Assembly: GCA_016861185.1 (NCBI GenBank)
Contig: BOKW01000003.1
Span: forward strand, 558,001-622,000
Length of the DNA: 64,000 nucleotides
Direction of reading: 5' to 3'
DNA from: Betaproteobacteria bacterium
Lineage (GTDB): Bacteria > Pseudomonadota > Gammaproteobacteria > Burkholderiales > Burkholderiaceae_F
A program made the position numbers and the translations under genes. Within the stretch, counting starts at the first letter, position 1; every line of letters begins with the position of its first letter. Below are positions 8,957 to 17,423 of the stretch, piece after piece. The notes below the pieces were generated by a model. That model saw only the letters and a program-made list of their open reading frames with translations, searched no databases and was not told the DNA's origin.

Positions 8957-9718
8957 ATGCAACCAACCGACTTTCTGCACAGGTACGGGAAGCCCGGCGT
9001 GCCGGGCCTGCCCAAGTACGCGCAACTGCGCGAGACGCTCGTTTCGGCGATCCGCGCCGGACACTGGAAGCCCGGCGACAAGCTGCCCGCCGAAAGCGAG
9101 CTGACGCGGCTGACGTCGTTCAGCCTCGGCACCGTGCAGCGGGCGCTGCGCGAGCTCGCCGATGAAGGCATCGTCGTGCGCAGCCAGGGCAGCGGCACCT
9201 ATGTCGCCGAGGGCCGGGCGCCGATCGATGCGCCGCTGCACCTGCGTTTCCTCGGCCGCGAAGGCGAGCCGCGTTTCCTGCCGCTGTTCCCCAAGGTCCT
9301 CGGCCGAAAAAGGATCGAGGAGCGCGGGCCGTGGTCCGAATGGCTGGGCCAGAGGGGCGCCAACATCATCCGCATCGACCGCAAGCTGAGCGTCAACGGC
9401 GAGTTCACCGTCTTCAACCGCTTCTACGTCAACACGGACACGTTCCCCGAGATCGCCGAACGGCCGCTCGCTGCGCTCGACGGCGTCAATCTGAAGCAGC
9501 TTCTGGGCGCTGCCTTCAACATGCCGATCACCGACGTCGAACAGCGGATCTCGTTCGTCAAACTTCCGCCGGAGGCGTGCACGGCGACGGGAGTGAAACC
9601 CGGGACGCGCGGCATGCTGCTCGAAAGCGCGGCGAGCGCGGGCCGCGGTTACCCGATCTATTTTCTCGAGTTGTTCATTCCACCGAACGAGCGGCAGCTC
9701 GACGTGTCATCGACCTGA
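8957..9718 (+). CDS. GntR-family transcriptional regulator, UTRA (HutC) type
   Basis: A 253-residue regulator. Residues 15-85 form the winged helix-turn-helix: LPAESELTRLTSFSLGTVQR then ALRELADEGIVVRSQGSGTY. The C-terminal 160 residues form a UTRA ligand-binding domain, with the typical IIRIDRKLSVNGEFTVFNRF strand pattern and the closing segment YPIYFLELFIPPNERQLDV. It is divergent from the Bug/flavoprotein operon and is therefore the likely substrate-responsive repressor of that operon. The effector is unknown but should resemble the transported compound. Confidence 0.92.
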   Translation: MQPTDFLHRYGKPGVPGLPKYAQLRETLVSAIRAGHWKPGDKLPAESELTRLTSFSLGTVQRALRELADEGIVVRSQGSGTYVAEGRAPIDAPLHLRFLGREGEPRFLPLFPKVLGRKRIEERGPWSEWLGQRGANIIRIDRKLSVNGEFTVFNRFYVNTDTFPEIAERPLAALDGVNLKQLLGAAFNMPITDVEQRISFVKLPPEACTATGVKPGTRGMLLESAASAGRGYPIYFLELFIPPNERQLDVSST

Positions 9719-9897
9719 GACAGCGCGGACTCGCGCTCACGATCGATCGAGTCGCCGGCCTCATGACCGCCACGGCGGTCGAGCGCCGCGCCGCCGTTTG
9801 CACACCGCTCGATCGTCGGGGCGTTCACGGTGCATTATTCGGCTCGAGCACGCCGATGTGCATGTCGTGATGCCAACCGCCTTTTCGAGGAACCCCA

Positions 9898-11082
9898 ATG
9901 TCCGAAGCCTTCATCGTCGCCGCGTTGCGAACCGCGGGCGGCCGCAAAGGCGGCCGGCTCGCCGGCTGGCATCCTGCGGATCTCGCCGCGCAGGTGCTCG
10001 ATGCACTGGTCGAGCGCAACGACATCGATCCGGCGTCGATCGACGACGTGATCCTCGGCTGCGTCGGTCAGGCGGGCGAGCAGTCGTTCAACATCGCGCG
10101 CAATGCGGTGCTCGCGTCGAAGCTGCCGGAGTCGGTGCCCGGCGTGTCGGTCGACCGCCAGTGCGGCTCGTCGCAGCAGGCGCTGCACTTCGCCGCGCAG
10201 GCGGTGATGTCGGGCGCGCAGGACCTCGTGATCGCCGGCGGCGTCGAGAGCATGACGCGCGTGCCGATGGGACTGCCCGCGACGCTGCCGTTCAAGCACG
10301 GCTTCGGCAGCTACATGAGCCCCGCGCTGCAGGCGCGCTACCCGGGCGTGCAGTTCAGCCAGTTCATGGGCGCCGAGCTGCTCGCCAAGAAGTACGAGCT
10401 GTCGAAGGACGCGCTCGACCGGTACGCGCTGCAGAGCCACCGGCGCGCCGCCGCCGCCACGCGCGAAGGGCGCTTCGAAGAGGAGATCGTGCCCGTCGAG
10501 GTGCGCAACGCCGACGGCGTGCCGACCGGCGAGACGCACGCGGCCGACGAAGGCATCCGCTTCGACGCGTCGCTCGAGGCGATTGCCGCGGTGAAGCTGC
10601 TGCAGGAAGGCAGCCGCATCACCGCCGCCACGTCGAGCCAGATCTGCGACGGCGCCGCCGCGCTGCTGGTCGCCAACGAGCGCGGGCTGAAGACGCTCGG
10701 GCACGCGGTCAAGCCGCTTGCGATCGTGCGGCAGATGACGGTGGTCGGCCACGATCCGGTCGTGATGCTCGAAGGTCCGGTGCCCGCCACACCGGTCGCG
10801 CTGCGCAAGGCGGGGCTGAAGATCGACGACATCGATCTGTTCGAAGTCAACGAGGCCTTCGCGTCGGTGCCGCTTGCGTGGTTGAAGGCCACCGGCGCCG
10901 ACCCCGCACGGCTCAACGTCAACGGCGGTGCGATCGCGCTCGGCCACCCGCTCGGCGCCTCCGGCGCGAAACTGATGACCACGCTCGTGCACGCGCTCGC
11001 CGCGCGCGGCGCGCGCTACGGGCTGCAGACAATGTGCGAAGGCGGGGGGCTCGCGAACGTGACGATCGTCGAGCGCGTATAG
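9898..11082 (+). CDS. Acetyl-CoA acetyltransferase (thiolase)
   Basis: A 394-residue thiolase, the usual family length. The acyl-accepting Cys lies in VSVDRQCGSSQQALHFAAQ (about residue 88), the conserved motif NGGAIALGHPLGASGAKLMT carries the active-site His near residue 350, and the second catalytic Cys is in TMCEGGGLANVTIVERV at the end. It either condenses two acetyl-CoA to acetoacetyl-CoA (first step of PHB synthesis) or cleaves 3-ketoacyl-CoA. It is not in an operon with the PHB genes at 25-44 kb but would complete that pathway. A diverged copy of its last 50 codons lies 3 kb downstream (14032-14187). Confidence 0.93.
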   Translation: MSEAFIVAALRTAGGRKGGRLAGWHPADLAAQVLDALVERNDIDPASIDDVILGCVGQAGEQSFNIARNAVLASKLPESVPGVSVDRQCGSSQQALHFAAQAVMSGAQDLVIAGGVESMTRVPMGLPATLPFKHGFGSYMSPALQARYPGVQFSQFMGAELLAKKYELSKDALDRYALQSHRRAAAATREGRFEEEIVPVEVRNADGVPTGETHAADEGIRFDASLEAIAAVKLLQEGSRITAATSSQICDGAAALLVANERGLKTLGHAVKPLAIVRQMTVVGHDPVVMLEGPVPATPVALRKAGLKIDDIDLFEVNEAFASVPLAWLKATGADPARLNVNGGAIALGHPLGASGAKLMTTLVHALAARGARYGLQTMCEGGGLANVTIVERV

Positions 11083-11122
11083 CCGGCGCTACGACAGGTC
11101 GACGGTCGGAGAAGCCGGACAC

Positions 11123-13339
11123 TCAAGGCGTGAAGCGGCCGCCGGTGTTGAACGTTCCGCTTTCCCTGCCGCCCCACACGACCAACCGGTTGCCGGTCCA
11201 AAGACCCGAGTGATCGAAACGCGCGGCCGGCGCATCGGTCGCGCTCATCGCCTGCCAGGCGTCGGCCGCGGGATCGTAGGCCGCGCCCTGGACGTGCAAC
11301 TGCGCGTAGGCGCCCGAGTAGCCGCCCCACACGAGCATCCGGCTGCCCGTCCACACGGCGACGTGTCCCTCGCGGCCGCTCGGCGCGCACAGCGTGGAGG
11401 TCGGCTGCCAGATGTCGGTCGCGGGACGATACCGGCCGCCGCTGCTCGTCGTGCCGAAGCGCGCGCCCCAGACGATCATCTCCGCGCCGGTCCACACTGC
11501 CGTGTGCCCGACGCGCGCCGACGGCGCGTTACCGGTCGCTATCGGCGTCCAGGTATCCGCGAGCGGGTCGTAGCGCGCGCCCGTTGCCAAGTCCGACGCG
11601 CCGTCGCTACCGCCCCAGACGATCATCTCGCTGCCGGTCCACGCCGCCGTGTGCCTGCCGCGCGCGGCGGGCGCGCCCGCCGACGCAATGGGTCGCCAAG
11701 CGTTCGTCGTCGGACTGTAGCGCGCACCGCTCGCCAGCGGTCTGCCCGACGTGTCGACGCCGCCCCACACGATCATCTCGCTGCCCGTCCACACGGCCGT
11801 GTGCTGTGCCGCGCCGAGCGGCGCGCCCGCCGTCGGCAGCGCGCGCCACGCGTCGCTCGCCGGGTTGTACGCCGCTCCCGACGCTGAGCCGACGCCGAAC
11901 GCGGTTCCGCCCCAGACGATCATCTCCGTCCCGGTCCACACGGCCGTGCCGTTCATTCGCGCCGGCGCGTTCGGCGCGATCGCCGTCCACGTGTCGCTCG
12001 CCGGGTTGTAGCGCGCGCCGGTGCTCGTGAAGTCGAAACGGTTCCAGTCGGTCAGGTACGCGAACCCGCCCGCGACGATCATCTCGGCTCCGGTCCACAC
12101 CGCGAAGTGGCCCGAGCGCGGATACGGCGCGGCCGCCGTCGTCGTCCGTTGCCACGTTCCCAGCTCGACGCCGGTCGTAAAGGCCCACGCGTAATCGGCG
12201 GTCAGCGGGTTGCCCGCGAGGTCCTTGATGCCGGTCGTCAGCGTGGCCGTGTATTGCGTTGCGCCGGACAACGACAGCGTCGGCTGCAAGCGCGCCGCCG
12301 ATTGCGCGTAGCTCAGGGTGCCGGGAACCGCGTTGCCCTGCGCGTCGCGCAGTATGAACGTCGTGGCGGACAGCGTGAGCGGATCGATCGGCTCGTCGAA
12401 CGTCGCGCTGATCGTGCCCAGCGTTGCCATGCACGCGCTCGCAGCGGGCGGATCCGTCGCGGTCACGATGGGCGGCGCGGTATCGGGCACGGCACCGGTC
12501 GAAAAGCTCCAACTGCGATCGGCGGCGAGCGCGTTGCCGCCGGTAGCATCGCGCACGCCGGTGGTGACGGTCGCGGTGTACGTTCGCGGGTAGGCGAGCG
12601 GCGCAGTCGGCTCCAACGTCGCCGTGCGGCCGGATGCGTCGACCGTCACGCTGCCGGACACGGCGTTGCTCTGCTGATCGCGCAACAGGAACGTCGCGGT
12701 CGTGATGCTGGCGCGATCCATCGGCTCGTTGAACTGGACCGTGATCGACGCCGTGAGCGGAACGTTGACCGCGCCGTCGGCCGGACTCGTCCACGACACG
12801 AGCGGCGGCGTCGTGTCGGCCCGGCGCTTGACGAGGATGCAGGCCTCGCCCAACGCGCTGCCGCCGGCCACTCGGATCCTGTTGTCGCCGACGATCAAGG
12901 GGATCTCGCTCGTACCCCAGCGCGTCGAGCAGTACGGTCCGAGGATGCTGTAGTACCTGGCGGTCCACGCAGCGGCCGGTCCCGCCGCGCCGTTGCCCTG
13001 GTTCTGCCACGTCATCGCGTAACCCGGATCGGACGGGCAGTTCCCCGAATAAGGGCCGCCCGGCGTCGGCGCCCAGCCGCTGACTTCGATTGCGGGCTTG
13101 TCGGTCTCCCACGTGTCGGCGTAAGTCGGCGTGTCGATTGCAAACGACCCCTGGCACGCGGCCGGGCCCGGTGCTGGCTGGCTGTCGCCGCCACCGCCCC
13201 CGCCGCAACCGAACGTCGACGCGATGCCCAACGCCGCGACCAGAGCCCTCGCTGTCGCCCACCACACGGGCACACCTGCGAGCCGTCGCGAACGACCCGT
13301 CCCATCGCCAAGCGAACTGCGCGCCACGACTGTCCTCAC
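11123..13339 (-). CDS. Secreted lipoprotein with Big_5 and Kelch-like repeats
   Basis: A protein of up to 738 residues. A hydrophobic segment ends in ASTFGCGGGGGGDS, a probable lipobox with a glycine-rich linker. Two bacterial Ig-like (Big_5/SbsA) domains follow at about 165-270 and 275-390, each opening with TxPPxV and closing with YxWxFxTG. The C-terminal 345 residues are about seven beta-propeller blades with the recurring core HTAVWTGSEMIVWGG (galactose oxidase/Kelch type). The frame opens with GTG; an internal GTG at 13267 would give a shorter, cleaner lipoprotein signal. The role is unknown; surface adhesion or carbohydrate binding is plausible. The convergent neighbour is the thiolase. 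Confidence 0.8.
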   Translation of the reverse strand: MRTVVARSSLGDGTGRSRRLAGVPVWWATARALVAALGIASTFGCGGGGGGDSQPAPGPAACQGSFAIDTPTYADTWETDKPAIEVSGWAPTPGGPYSGNCPSDPGYAMTWQNQGNGAAGPAAAWTARYYSILGPYCSTRWGTSEIPLIVGDNRIRVAGGSALGEACILVKRRADTTPPLVSWTSPADGAVNVPLTASITVQFNEPMDRASITTATFLLRDQQSNAVSGSVTVDASGRTATLEPTAPLAYPRTYTATVTTGVRDATGGNALAADRSWSFSTGAVPDTAPPIVTATDPPAASACMATLGTISATFDEPIDPLTLSATTFILRDAQGNAVPGTLSYAQSAARLQPTLSLSGATQYTATLTTGIKDLAGNPLTADYAWAFTTGVELGTWQRTTTAAAPYPRSGHFAVWTGAEMIVAGGFAYLTDWNRFDFTSTGARYNPASDTWTAIAPNAPARMNGTAVWTGTEMIVWGGTAFGVGSASGAAYNPASDAWRALPTAGAPLGAAQHTAVWTGSEMIVWGGVDTSGRPLASGARYSPTTNAWRPIASAGAPAARGRHTAAWTGSEMIVWGGSDGASDLATGARYDPLADTWTPIATGNAPSARVGHTAVWTGAEMIVWGARFGTTSSGGRYRPATDIWQPTSTLCAPSGREGHVAVWTGSRMLVWGGYSGAYAQLHVQGAAYDPAADAWQAMSATDAPAARFDHSGLWTGNRLVVWGGRESGTFNTGGRFTP

Positions 13340-13568
13340 GAACCGGCGTCACGCACTACCGTTACGCCTGCGCGTCGTCGCCTCGTTGACGTGGATCAAC
13401 GGGCGTCGAACCGACGTGCGGCGGGCGGACGGCCGCCGCCGACGTGGAGCGCCAACGGCGACCCGCCAACGATGAGTTCGCGTTCAACGATGCCTCTGAG
13501 AGCCGGTGGTCGGAGGCGCTGCAGCCATCGCCGGATGCTCTAACATGGCCGCGACTGCAGGAGGCCCC

Positions 13569-13775
13569 ATGAAGTTCAGCATCGAGTGCGAGCGCGAAGA
13601 CGATGGGCGCTGGCTCGCGGAGGTTCCGGACCTGCCCGGCGTGATGGCTTACGGGAGCACGGCCGAGGAAGCGCAAGCGAAAGCACGGGTTCTCGCGCTG
13701 CGCGTCCTCGCGGAGCGAATCGAGCACGGCGAAGCGCGGCCGGTCGATATCAGCATCTCGGTCGCCGCCGTGTGA
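13569..13775 (+). CDS. hicB: HicB-family antitoxin
   Basis: A 68-residue HicB-type protein beginning MKFSIECEREDDGRWLAEVP with DLPGVMAYGSTAEEAQAKA, the typical partial RNase H fold of HicB antitoxins. An AGGAGG ribosome-binding site at 13559-13564 decides the ATG start; a longer upstream frame (from 13506) is not needed. It neutralises a HicA mRNA interferase, which should be the next gene, but that gene is frameshifted. The gene order hicB-hicA and the short 68-residue form without a C-terminal DNA-binding domain fit a common proteobacterial subgroup. Confidence 0.85.
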   Translation: MKFSIECEREDDGRWLAEVPDLPGVMAYGSTAEEAQAKARVLALRVLAERIEHGEARPVDISISVAAV

Positions 13776-13779
13776 CCCA

Positions 13780-13984
13780 ATGACCTTCGACGAAGGCCCC
13801 GAGGGTCCTGGCTGCACCGCTGCGGATCGGTTGGGGCATCAAGCGGCAGTCCGGCTCGCATCGGACGCTCGCGCGCGAAGGCTGGCCGGATTTCGTGTTC
13901 GCGTTTCACGACCGCGAAGAGATCGACCCGAGGATGCTCGCGCGGATTGCGAAGCACACGGGGCTTACGCCTGATGACCTATGA
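13780..13984 (+). pseudogene. hicA: HicA-family toxin, frameshifted
   Basis: Starting at ATG 13780 the first codons read MTFDE, and after an apparent single extra G near 13795 the frame continues as PRVLAAPLRIGWGIKRQSGS and HRTLAREGWPDFVFAFHD, closing with LARIAKHTGLTPDDL and TGA at 13982. The GSHR motif holds the catalytic His of HicA mRNA interferases, and the overall length (about 68 residues) is normal. The reading frame before the shift has a TGA and no alternative start, so no intact toxin can be made unless the extra base is a sequencing error or is bypassed by frameshifting. The antitoxin ends 4 bp upstream. Confidence 0.75.
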
Positions 13985-14031
13985 GTCGTCTCCGCCGTCT
14001 TCGCCGTGCAATTCGCCACTGCTCCGAAGGA

Positions 14032-14187
14032 CTCGACGTCAACGGCAGCGCGATCGCGCTCGGTCATTGGCGCGGCGCCTCGCGTGCCAAGCTGCTCACC
14101 ACCCTCGTGCACGCGCTGCACGCGCGCCACGGACTGCAGATGATGTGGGGCGGCGGGCTGACGAACGTAACGTTCGTCGAGCGGGTG
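14032..14187 (+). pseudogene. Remnant of thiolase 3' end
   Basis: Translated in the frame of position 14032 this reads LDVNGSAIALGHWRGASRAK, then LLTTLVHALHARHGLQMMWG and GGLTNVTFVERV, matching the last 50 or so residues of the intact thiolase at 9898-11082 at roughly three quarters of positions. The catalytic Cys of the MCEGGG motif is lost (MWGGG) and there is no thiolase sequence upstream, where hicA lies instead. It is a decayed duplicate fragment, not a functional gene, although an open frame starting at 13981 runs through it. Confidence 0.75.
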
Positions 14188-14275
14188 TGGCCGCGCAGTC
14201 TATTACCGCACGGCTCTCACAGACTTGTCGCCGCGGCACCCACACTCATTGACTTACTGGGCGAGGCGGCAACAT

Positions 14276-14926
14276 ATGGGCCGAGGAAACGTCCTTCGCT
14301 GGGCCATTGGTTCGCCAGACGGCCTCCGAAGCTCCACTTGGCGTATCTGGGGAAACGCAAAGGGCGATATTTACGTCGCCGTACGCTGCCTCGGCAGCGT
14401 CATGAAGGCGAGTTTCCATCGGGACGGCAAGTGTCACCTTGGATTCACTGAAGAGTACGCAAAGAGAGCTGCACGTGGAATCGAGAATGCATCACGACAC
14501 TGGGAGAAGTGGAAGCTCCCTGCGGCACCAGTAACGCGCGGCCTTCGAATACTGGTACCGCACGCCGAGCTTCGTCGTTTCGCCGGCCATGATGACGGCG
14601 CTGTTGTGTGGCTACGACCGCCCGATCCCGGATCGATTGGAACGATCTCGATCATCTTTGCACCGTCGCAGACAAACCTCGAACTGCCTGCGGACCTTCC
14701 TTCTGCTCGCGTCGTCGGCCTCGTGTCGACTGGACTTCGGGACGCATGGGTGCTCTATGCGCATAGCGTCCCCGACGCGACTTGGACGCGGGTGATCGCC
14801 ACGGAGCGCGCAAAGCTCGCCGCGCTGCCACGCCCAACCACCATATCGCCGAACATGCGAGCAGTCGTGTGGGATTCTCGACCCGACCATGACCGCCACG
14901 CGCTAGAGCTCGCATACGATCTCTGA
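14276..14926 (+). CDS. Conserved hypothetical protein
   Basis: A 216-residue protein of no recognised domain. The chosen ATG begins MGRGNVLRWAIGSPDG; 17 further codons upstream are possible but carry no conserved look. The N-terminal half contains RIWGNAKGDIYVAVRCLGS and MKASFHRDGKCHLGFTEEYA; the middle contains the aromatic-basic run SRHWEKWKLP; the C-terminal half is alternating beta-like. No signal peptide or membrane segment is seen, so it is probably cytoplasmic. Codon use is less GC-biased than that of its neighbours, and it sits between a broken toxin-antitoxin pair with a gene remnant and amn, which hints at acquired DNA. Confidence 0.6.
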   Translation: MGRGNVLRWAIGSPDGLRSSTWRIWGNAKGDIYVAVRCLGSVMKASFHRDGKCHLGFTEEYAKRAARGIENASRHWEKWKLPAAPVTRGLRILVPHAELRRFAGHDDGAVVWLRPPDPGSIGTISIIFAPSQTNLELPADLPSARVVGLVSTGLRDAWVLYAHSVPDATWTRVIATERAKLAALPRPTTISPNMRAVVWDSRPDHDRHALELAYDL

Positions 14927-15030
14927 GCACGAGCGGGCTGATCACCGCGTAGCCGTGCCTTAGGCAATCCAGTGCAGTCGCTTGTGCGAATCCCGGTCGC
15001 AACGACGTGAAGCGTCGAAACGCACTTACA

Positions 15031-16518
15031 TCACTGAAACGCCACCTCCGCAAAGCTCCTCAGCTTGCGGCTGTGAAGCTGCTCCGGCCGCTGCGCGCGC
15101 AGCAGGTCGATCGCGCGCAGGCCGATGCGCAGGTGCTGGTCGACGCGCTCGCGGTAGAAGCGGTCGGCCATGCCGGGCAGCTTGATCTCGCCGTGCAGCG
15201 GCTTGTCGCTGACGCATAGCAGCGTGCCGTAAGGCACGCGGAAGCGGAAACCGTTGGCGGCGATCGTCGCGCTTTCCATGTCGAGCGCGATCGCGCGGCT
15301 CTGGCTGAAGCGGCGGATCGGCGTACGCTGCGGCAGCAGCTCCCAGTTGCGGTTGTCGGTGCTGGCGACCGTGCCGGTGCGCATCACGCGCTTCAGCTCG
15401 TAGCCCTTCAGCTGCGTGATCTCGGCAACCGCCGCCTCGAGCGCCACCTGCACTTCCGCCAGCGGCGGAATCGGCACCCACGACGGCAGGTCCTCGTCGA
15501 GCACGTGGTCCTCGCGCACGTAGCCGTGCGCGAGCACGTAGTCGCCGAGGTTCTGCGTCGAGCGCAGCCCTGCGCAATGGCCGATCATGATCCACGCGTG
15601 TGGCCGCAGCACCGCGATGTGGTCGGTGATCGTCTTCGCGTTGGCCGGGCCCACGCCGATGTTCACCAGCGTGATGCCGGCCCGGTCTTCGCGTACCAGG
15701 TGATACGCGGGCATCTGCGGCATGCGCGCGGGCGGTGCGCCTTGTTCGTCGGCAGGAATCGGCGGCAGTCCCGCGCGCGGCGTGATCACGTTGCCCGGCT
15801 CGACGAAGGCGCTGTACGCGTGGCGGGCCGGATCCCCGTCGGCCATCAGCGCGCGGCCGAGCCGCACGAACTCGTCGACGTAGAACGGGTAGTTCGTGAA
15901 CAGCACGAAGTTCTGGAAGTGCTCGGGCCGCGTGCCGGTGTAATGGCGCAGCCGGTGCAGCGAGTAGTCGACGCGCGGCGCGGTGAACAGCGCCAGCGGC
16001 CGCGGCTCGCCGGGCGCCCGCTCGTAGGTGCCGTTGGCGATGCCGTCGTCCATCACGCCCAGATCCGGCAGGTCGAACAGGTCGCGCATGCGCGCGCGGC
16101 GCGCGGGATCGAGCGAGCCTTCGAGGTGCTCGTCGTCGTCGAGCGCGAAGTGCACCGCGATCGGCTGCCGGCTCGTACCGACTTCGATCGACACGCGATG
16201 GCTGTCGATCAGCAGCCGGAACTGCTCGCGGTCGTAGTCGGTGAACAGACCCGGCCGCGTCAGCGTGGTTTCGTAGGTGCCCGGCCCGGCGACGAAGCCG
16301 TAGGCGAGCCGCGAGTCGGCGCGCGCGACCGATTCGGTGCGCACGCGGACGAACGGGTAGAACGCGCGCACGCGCGCGCCGAAGTCTTCGCCGGCGAGGA
16401 AGCGCGCCAGCGCGTCGCGCAGGAACGCGACGGACTGCGCGTAGATCGTCGACACCTGCGCAAGCGCGGCGTCGGGATCGTCGAAGCGCTGCGGAGCGAT
16501 GAAGGGCGGGGTGAGCAT
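15031..16518 (-). CDS. amn: AMP nucleosidase
   Basis: A 495-residue enzyme hydrolysing AMP to adenine and ribose 5-phosphate. It has the two-part structure of the family: an N-terminal regulatory domain (about 1-190) and a C-terminal nucleoside phosphorylase-type domain (about 270-480). Visible family blocks are TLVNIGVGPANAKTITDHIA, PHAWIMIGHCAGLRSTQNLG, YVLAHGYVREDHVLDEDLP, and near the end ALDMESATIAANGFRFRVPY and LLCVSDKPLHGEIKLPGMA. Length and motifs match Escherichia coli Amn. It stands alone with an ordinary ATG and no strong ribosome-binding site; regulation is not evident. Confidence 0.95.
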   Translation of the reverse strand: MLTPPFIAPQRFDDPDAALAQVSTIYAQSVAFLRDALARFLAGEDFGARVRAFYPFVRVRTESVARADSRLAYGFVAGPGTYETTLTRPGLFTDYDREQFRLLIDSHRVSIEVGTSRQPIAVHFALDDDEHLEGSLDPARRARMRDLFDLPDLGVMDDGIANGTYERAPGEPRPLALFTAPRVDYSLHRLRHYTGTRPEHFQNFVLFTNYPFYVDEFVRLGRALMADGDPARHAYSAFVEPGNVITPRAGLPPIPADEQGAPPARMPQMPAYHLVREDRAGITLVNIGVGPANAKTITDHIAVLRPHAWIMIGHCAGLRSTQNLGDYVLAHGYVREDHVLDEDLPSWVPIPPLAEVQVALEAAVAEITQLKGYELKRVMRTGTVASTDNRNWELLPQRTPIRRFSQSRAIALDMESATIAANGFRFRVPYGTLLCVSDKPLHGEIKLPGMADRFYRERVDQHLRIGLRAIDLLRAQRPEQLHSRKLRSFAEVAFQ

Positions 16519-16581
16519 GATGGCGTTACGGCAGCGAGCGGATTGTGCCGCAGGCGCCCCACCGAACGCTTGCCCATCCGT

Positions 16582-16613
16582 ACCGAAGGTGCGTCCGTTC
16601 TCGTCCCCTTTTG
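16582..16613. repeat. Partial copy of the dispersed element at 49.7 kb
   Basis: This 32-bp stretch, beginning ACCGAAGGTGCGTCCGTTCT, matches 49731-49763 with one single-base gap. Here the following hairpin half (AAAGGGGG) is missing, so it is a truncated copy. It lies between amn and the end of the efflux operon. Confidence 0.65.
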
Positions 16614-16663
16614 CTAAGTCACGTCGTAAGCAGCGTGTGCCTATGGAGGTCTGAATGCACGTG

Positions 16664-17419
16664 CTATGTATGGCCCCGCTTGGCCGCCCATTGGGCCTTG
16701 CGGCCGCGCATGCCCGGCGGTAGTGCCAGCCCGACGCGACGCCGTGTCATTTCACCGCTCGGATCGATGTTGGCCAGCATCAACGCGGCTGCGTCGGCGT
16801 AGGGCACGATCATCTGGGGCACCAGGGATGCGAACAGCGGAACCAGCAGCAGCGCCGGCAGAGAGCGAGCGAACGCGGGTGCCTGAACCGGCAACCGATC
16901 CACTGAAGTCCGCAGCCGGATGAGACCCAGCGCCGACTGCTCGACCATGGGGCCAGGACAGAGAAGGCGCCAATCCAGCCGCGACCGTACGAGCCGTTCA
17001 AAGTTGGCGCCGTGAGGCCAGTAGGTCGACTTCAACTTTGGCAGGTCGATACCGCGGCGACCCGATGTGTCGATGTCGAGCAGCGCCGCGCCCGCCACGA
17101 ACCAGCAGACCGGCCGCTGCGACGGCAGAAGTTCGACGCTCGTGACAACGCGGTTGACGAGATCGACGAACCGTTCCCCATCGCTCACATGACCAGCACA
17201 GTTGATCAACACGTCGTGCCCGCCGAGGATTCGTGCCAGGTCGGCCAGTGCGATCGTGCTCAGATCTCCGCTGAGGGTCGAAATGAGCGGCCTGGCTTCC
17301 GATGGCAGCTTGGCCGGCGTGCGCACGAGTACCGTCACTTTGTGGCCGGCGGCAAGCGCCTGGCGCAGCACGTGATGCCCAAGCGAGCCCGTCGCCCCAA
17401 AGATGATTAGGCGTGCCAT
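16664..17419 (-). CDS. NAD(P)-binding Rossmann protein (atypical SDR, NmrA-like)
   Basis: A 251-residue protein with the nucleotide-binding motif IIFGATGSLGHHVLRQALAA at its start and a second conserved strand VLINCAG around residue 77, as in NmrA/YwnB-like atypical short-chain dehydrogenases. No YxxxK catalytic pair is obvious, so it may sense NAD(P) or act as a reductase of unknown substrate. It begins 4 bp after the RND permease stop, the last gene of the efflux operon, which implies co-expression. A role in modifying or sensing pump substrates is only an inference. Confidence 0.75.
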   Translation of the reverse strand: MARLIIFGATGSLGHHVLRQALAAGHKVTVLVRTPAKLPSEARPLISTLSGDLSTIALADLARILGGHDVLINCAGHVSDGERFVDLVNRVVTSVELLPSQRPVCWFVAGAALLDIDTSGRRGIDLPKLKSTYWPHGANFERLVRSRLDWRLLCPGPMVEQSALGLIRLRTSVDRLPVQAPAFARSLPALLLVPLFASLVPQMIVPYADAAALMLANIDPSGEMTRRRVGLALPPGMRGRKAQWAAKRGHT

Positions 17420-17423
17420 CGGG

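Noticed and set aside
4018..9718. Complete tripartite tricarboxylate transporter operon
   Set aside because: Only the binding proteins are present; no TctA or TctB-like membrane protein is encoded in the neighbourhood.
11450..12100. Regularly spaced DNA repeats around CGATCATCTCGCTGCC
   Set aside because: Considered as a CRISPR-like array, but spacing follows the blades of the Kelch-type protein, the spacers are coding and similar to each other, and no cas genes are near.
13981..14451. Open frame of 156 codons after hicA
   Set aside because: Its only recognisable part is the thiolase remnant, followed by sequence out of frame with the next real gene; treated as a pseudogene fragment.
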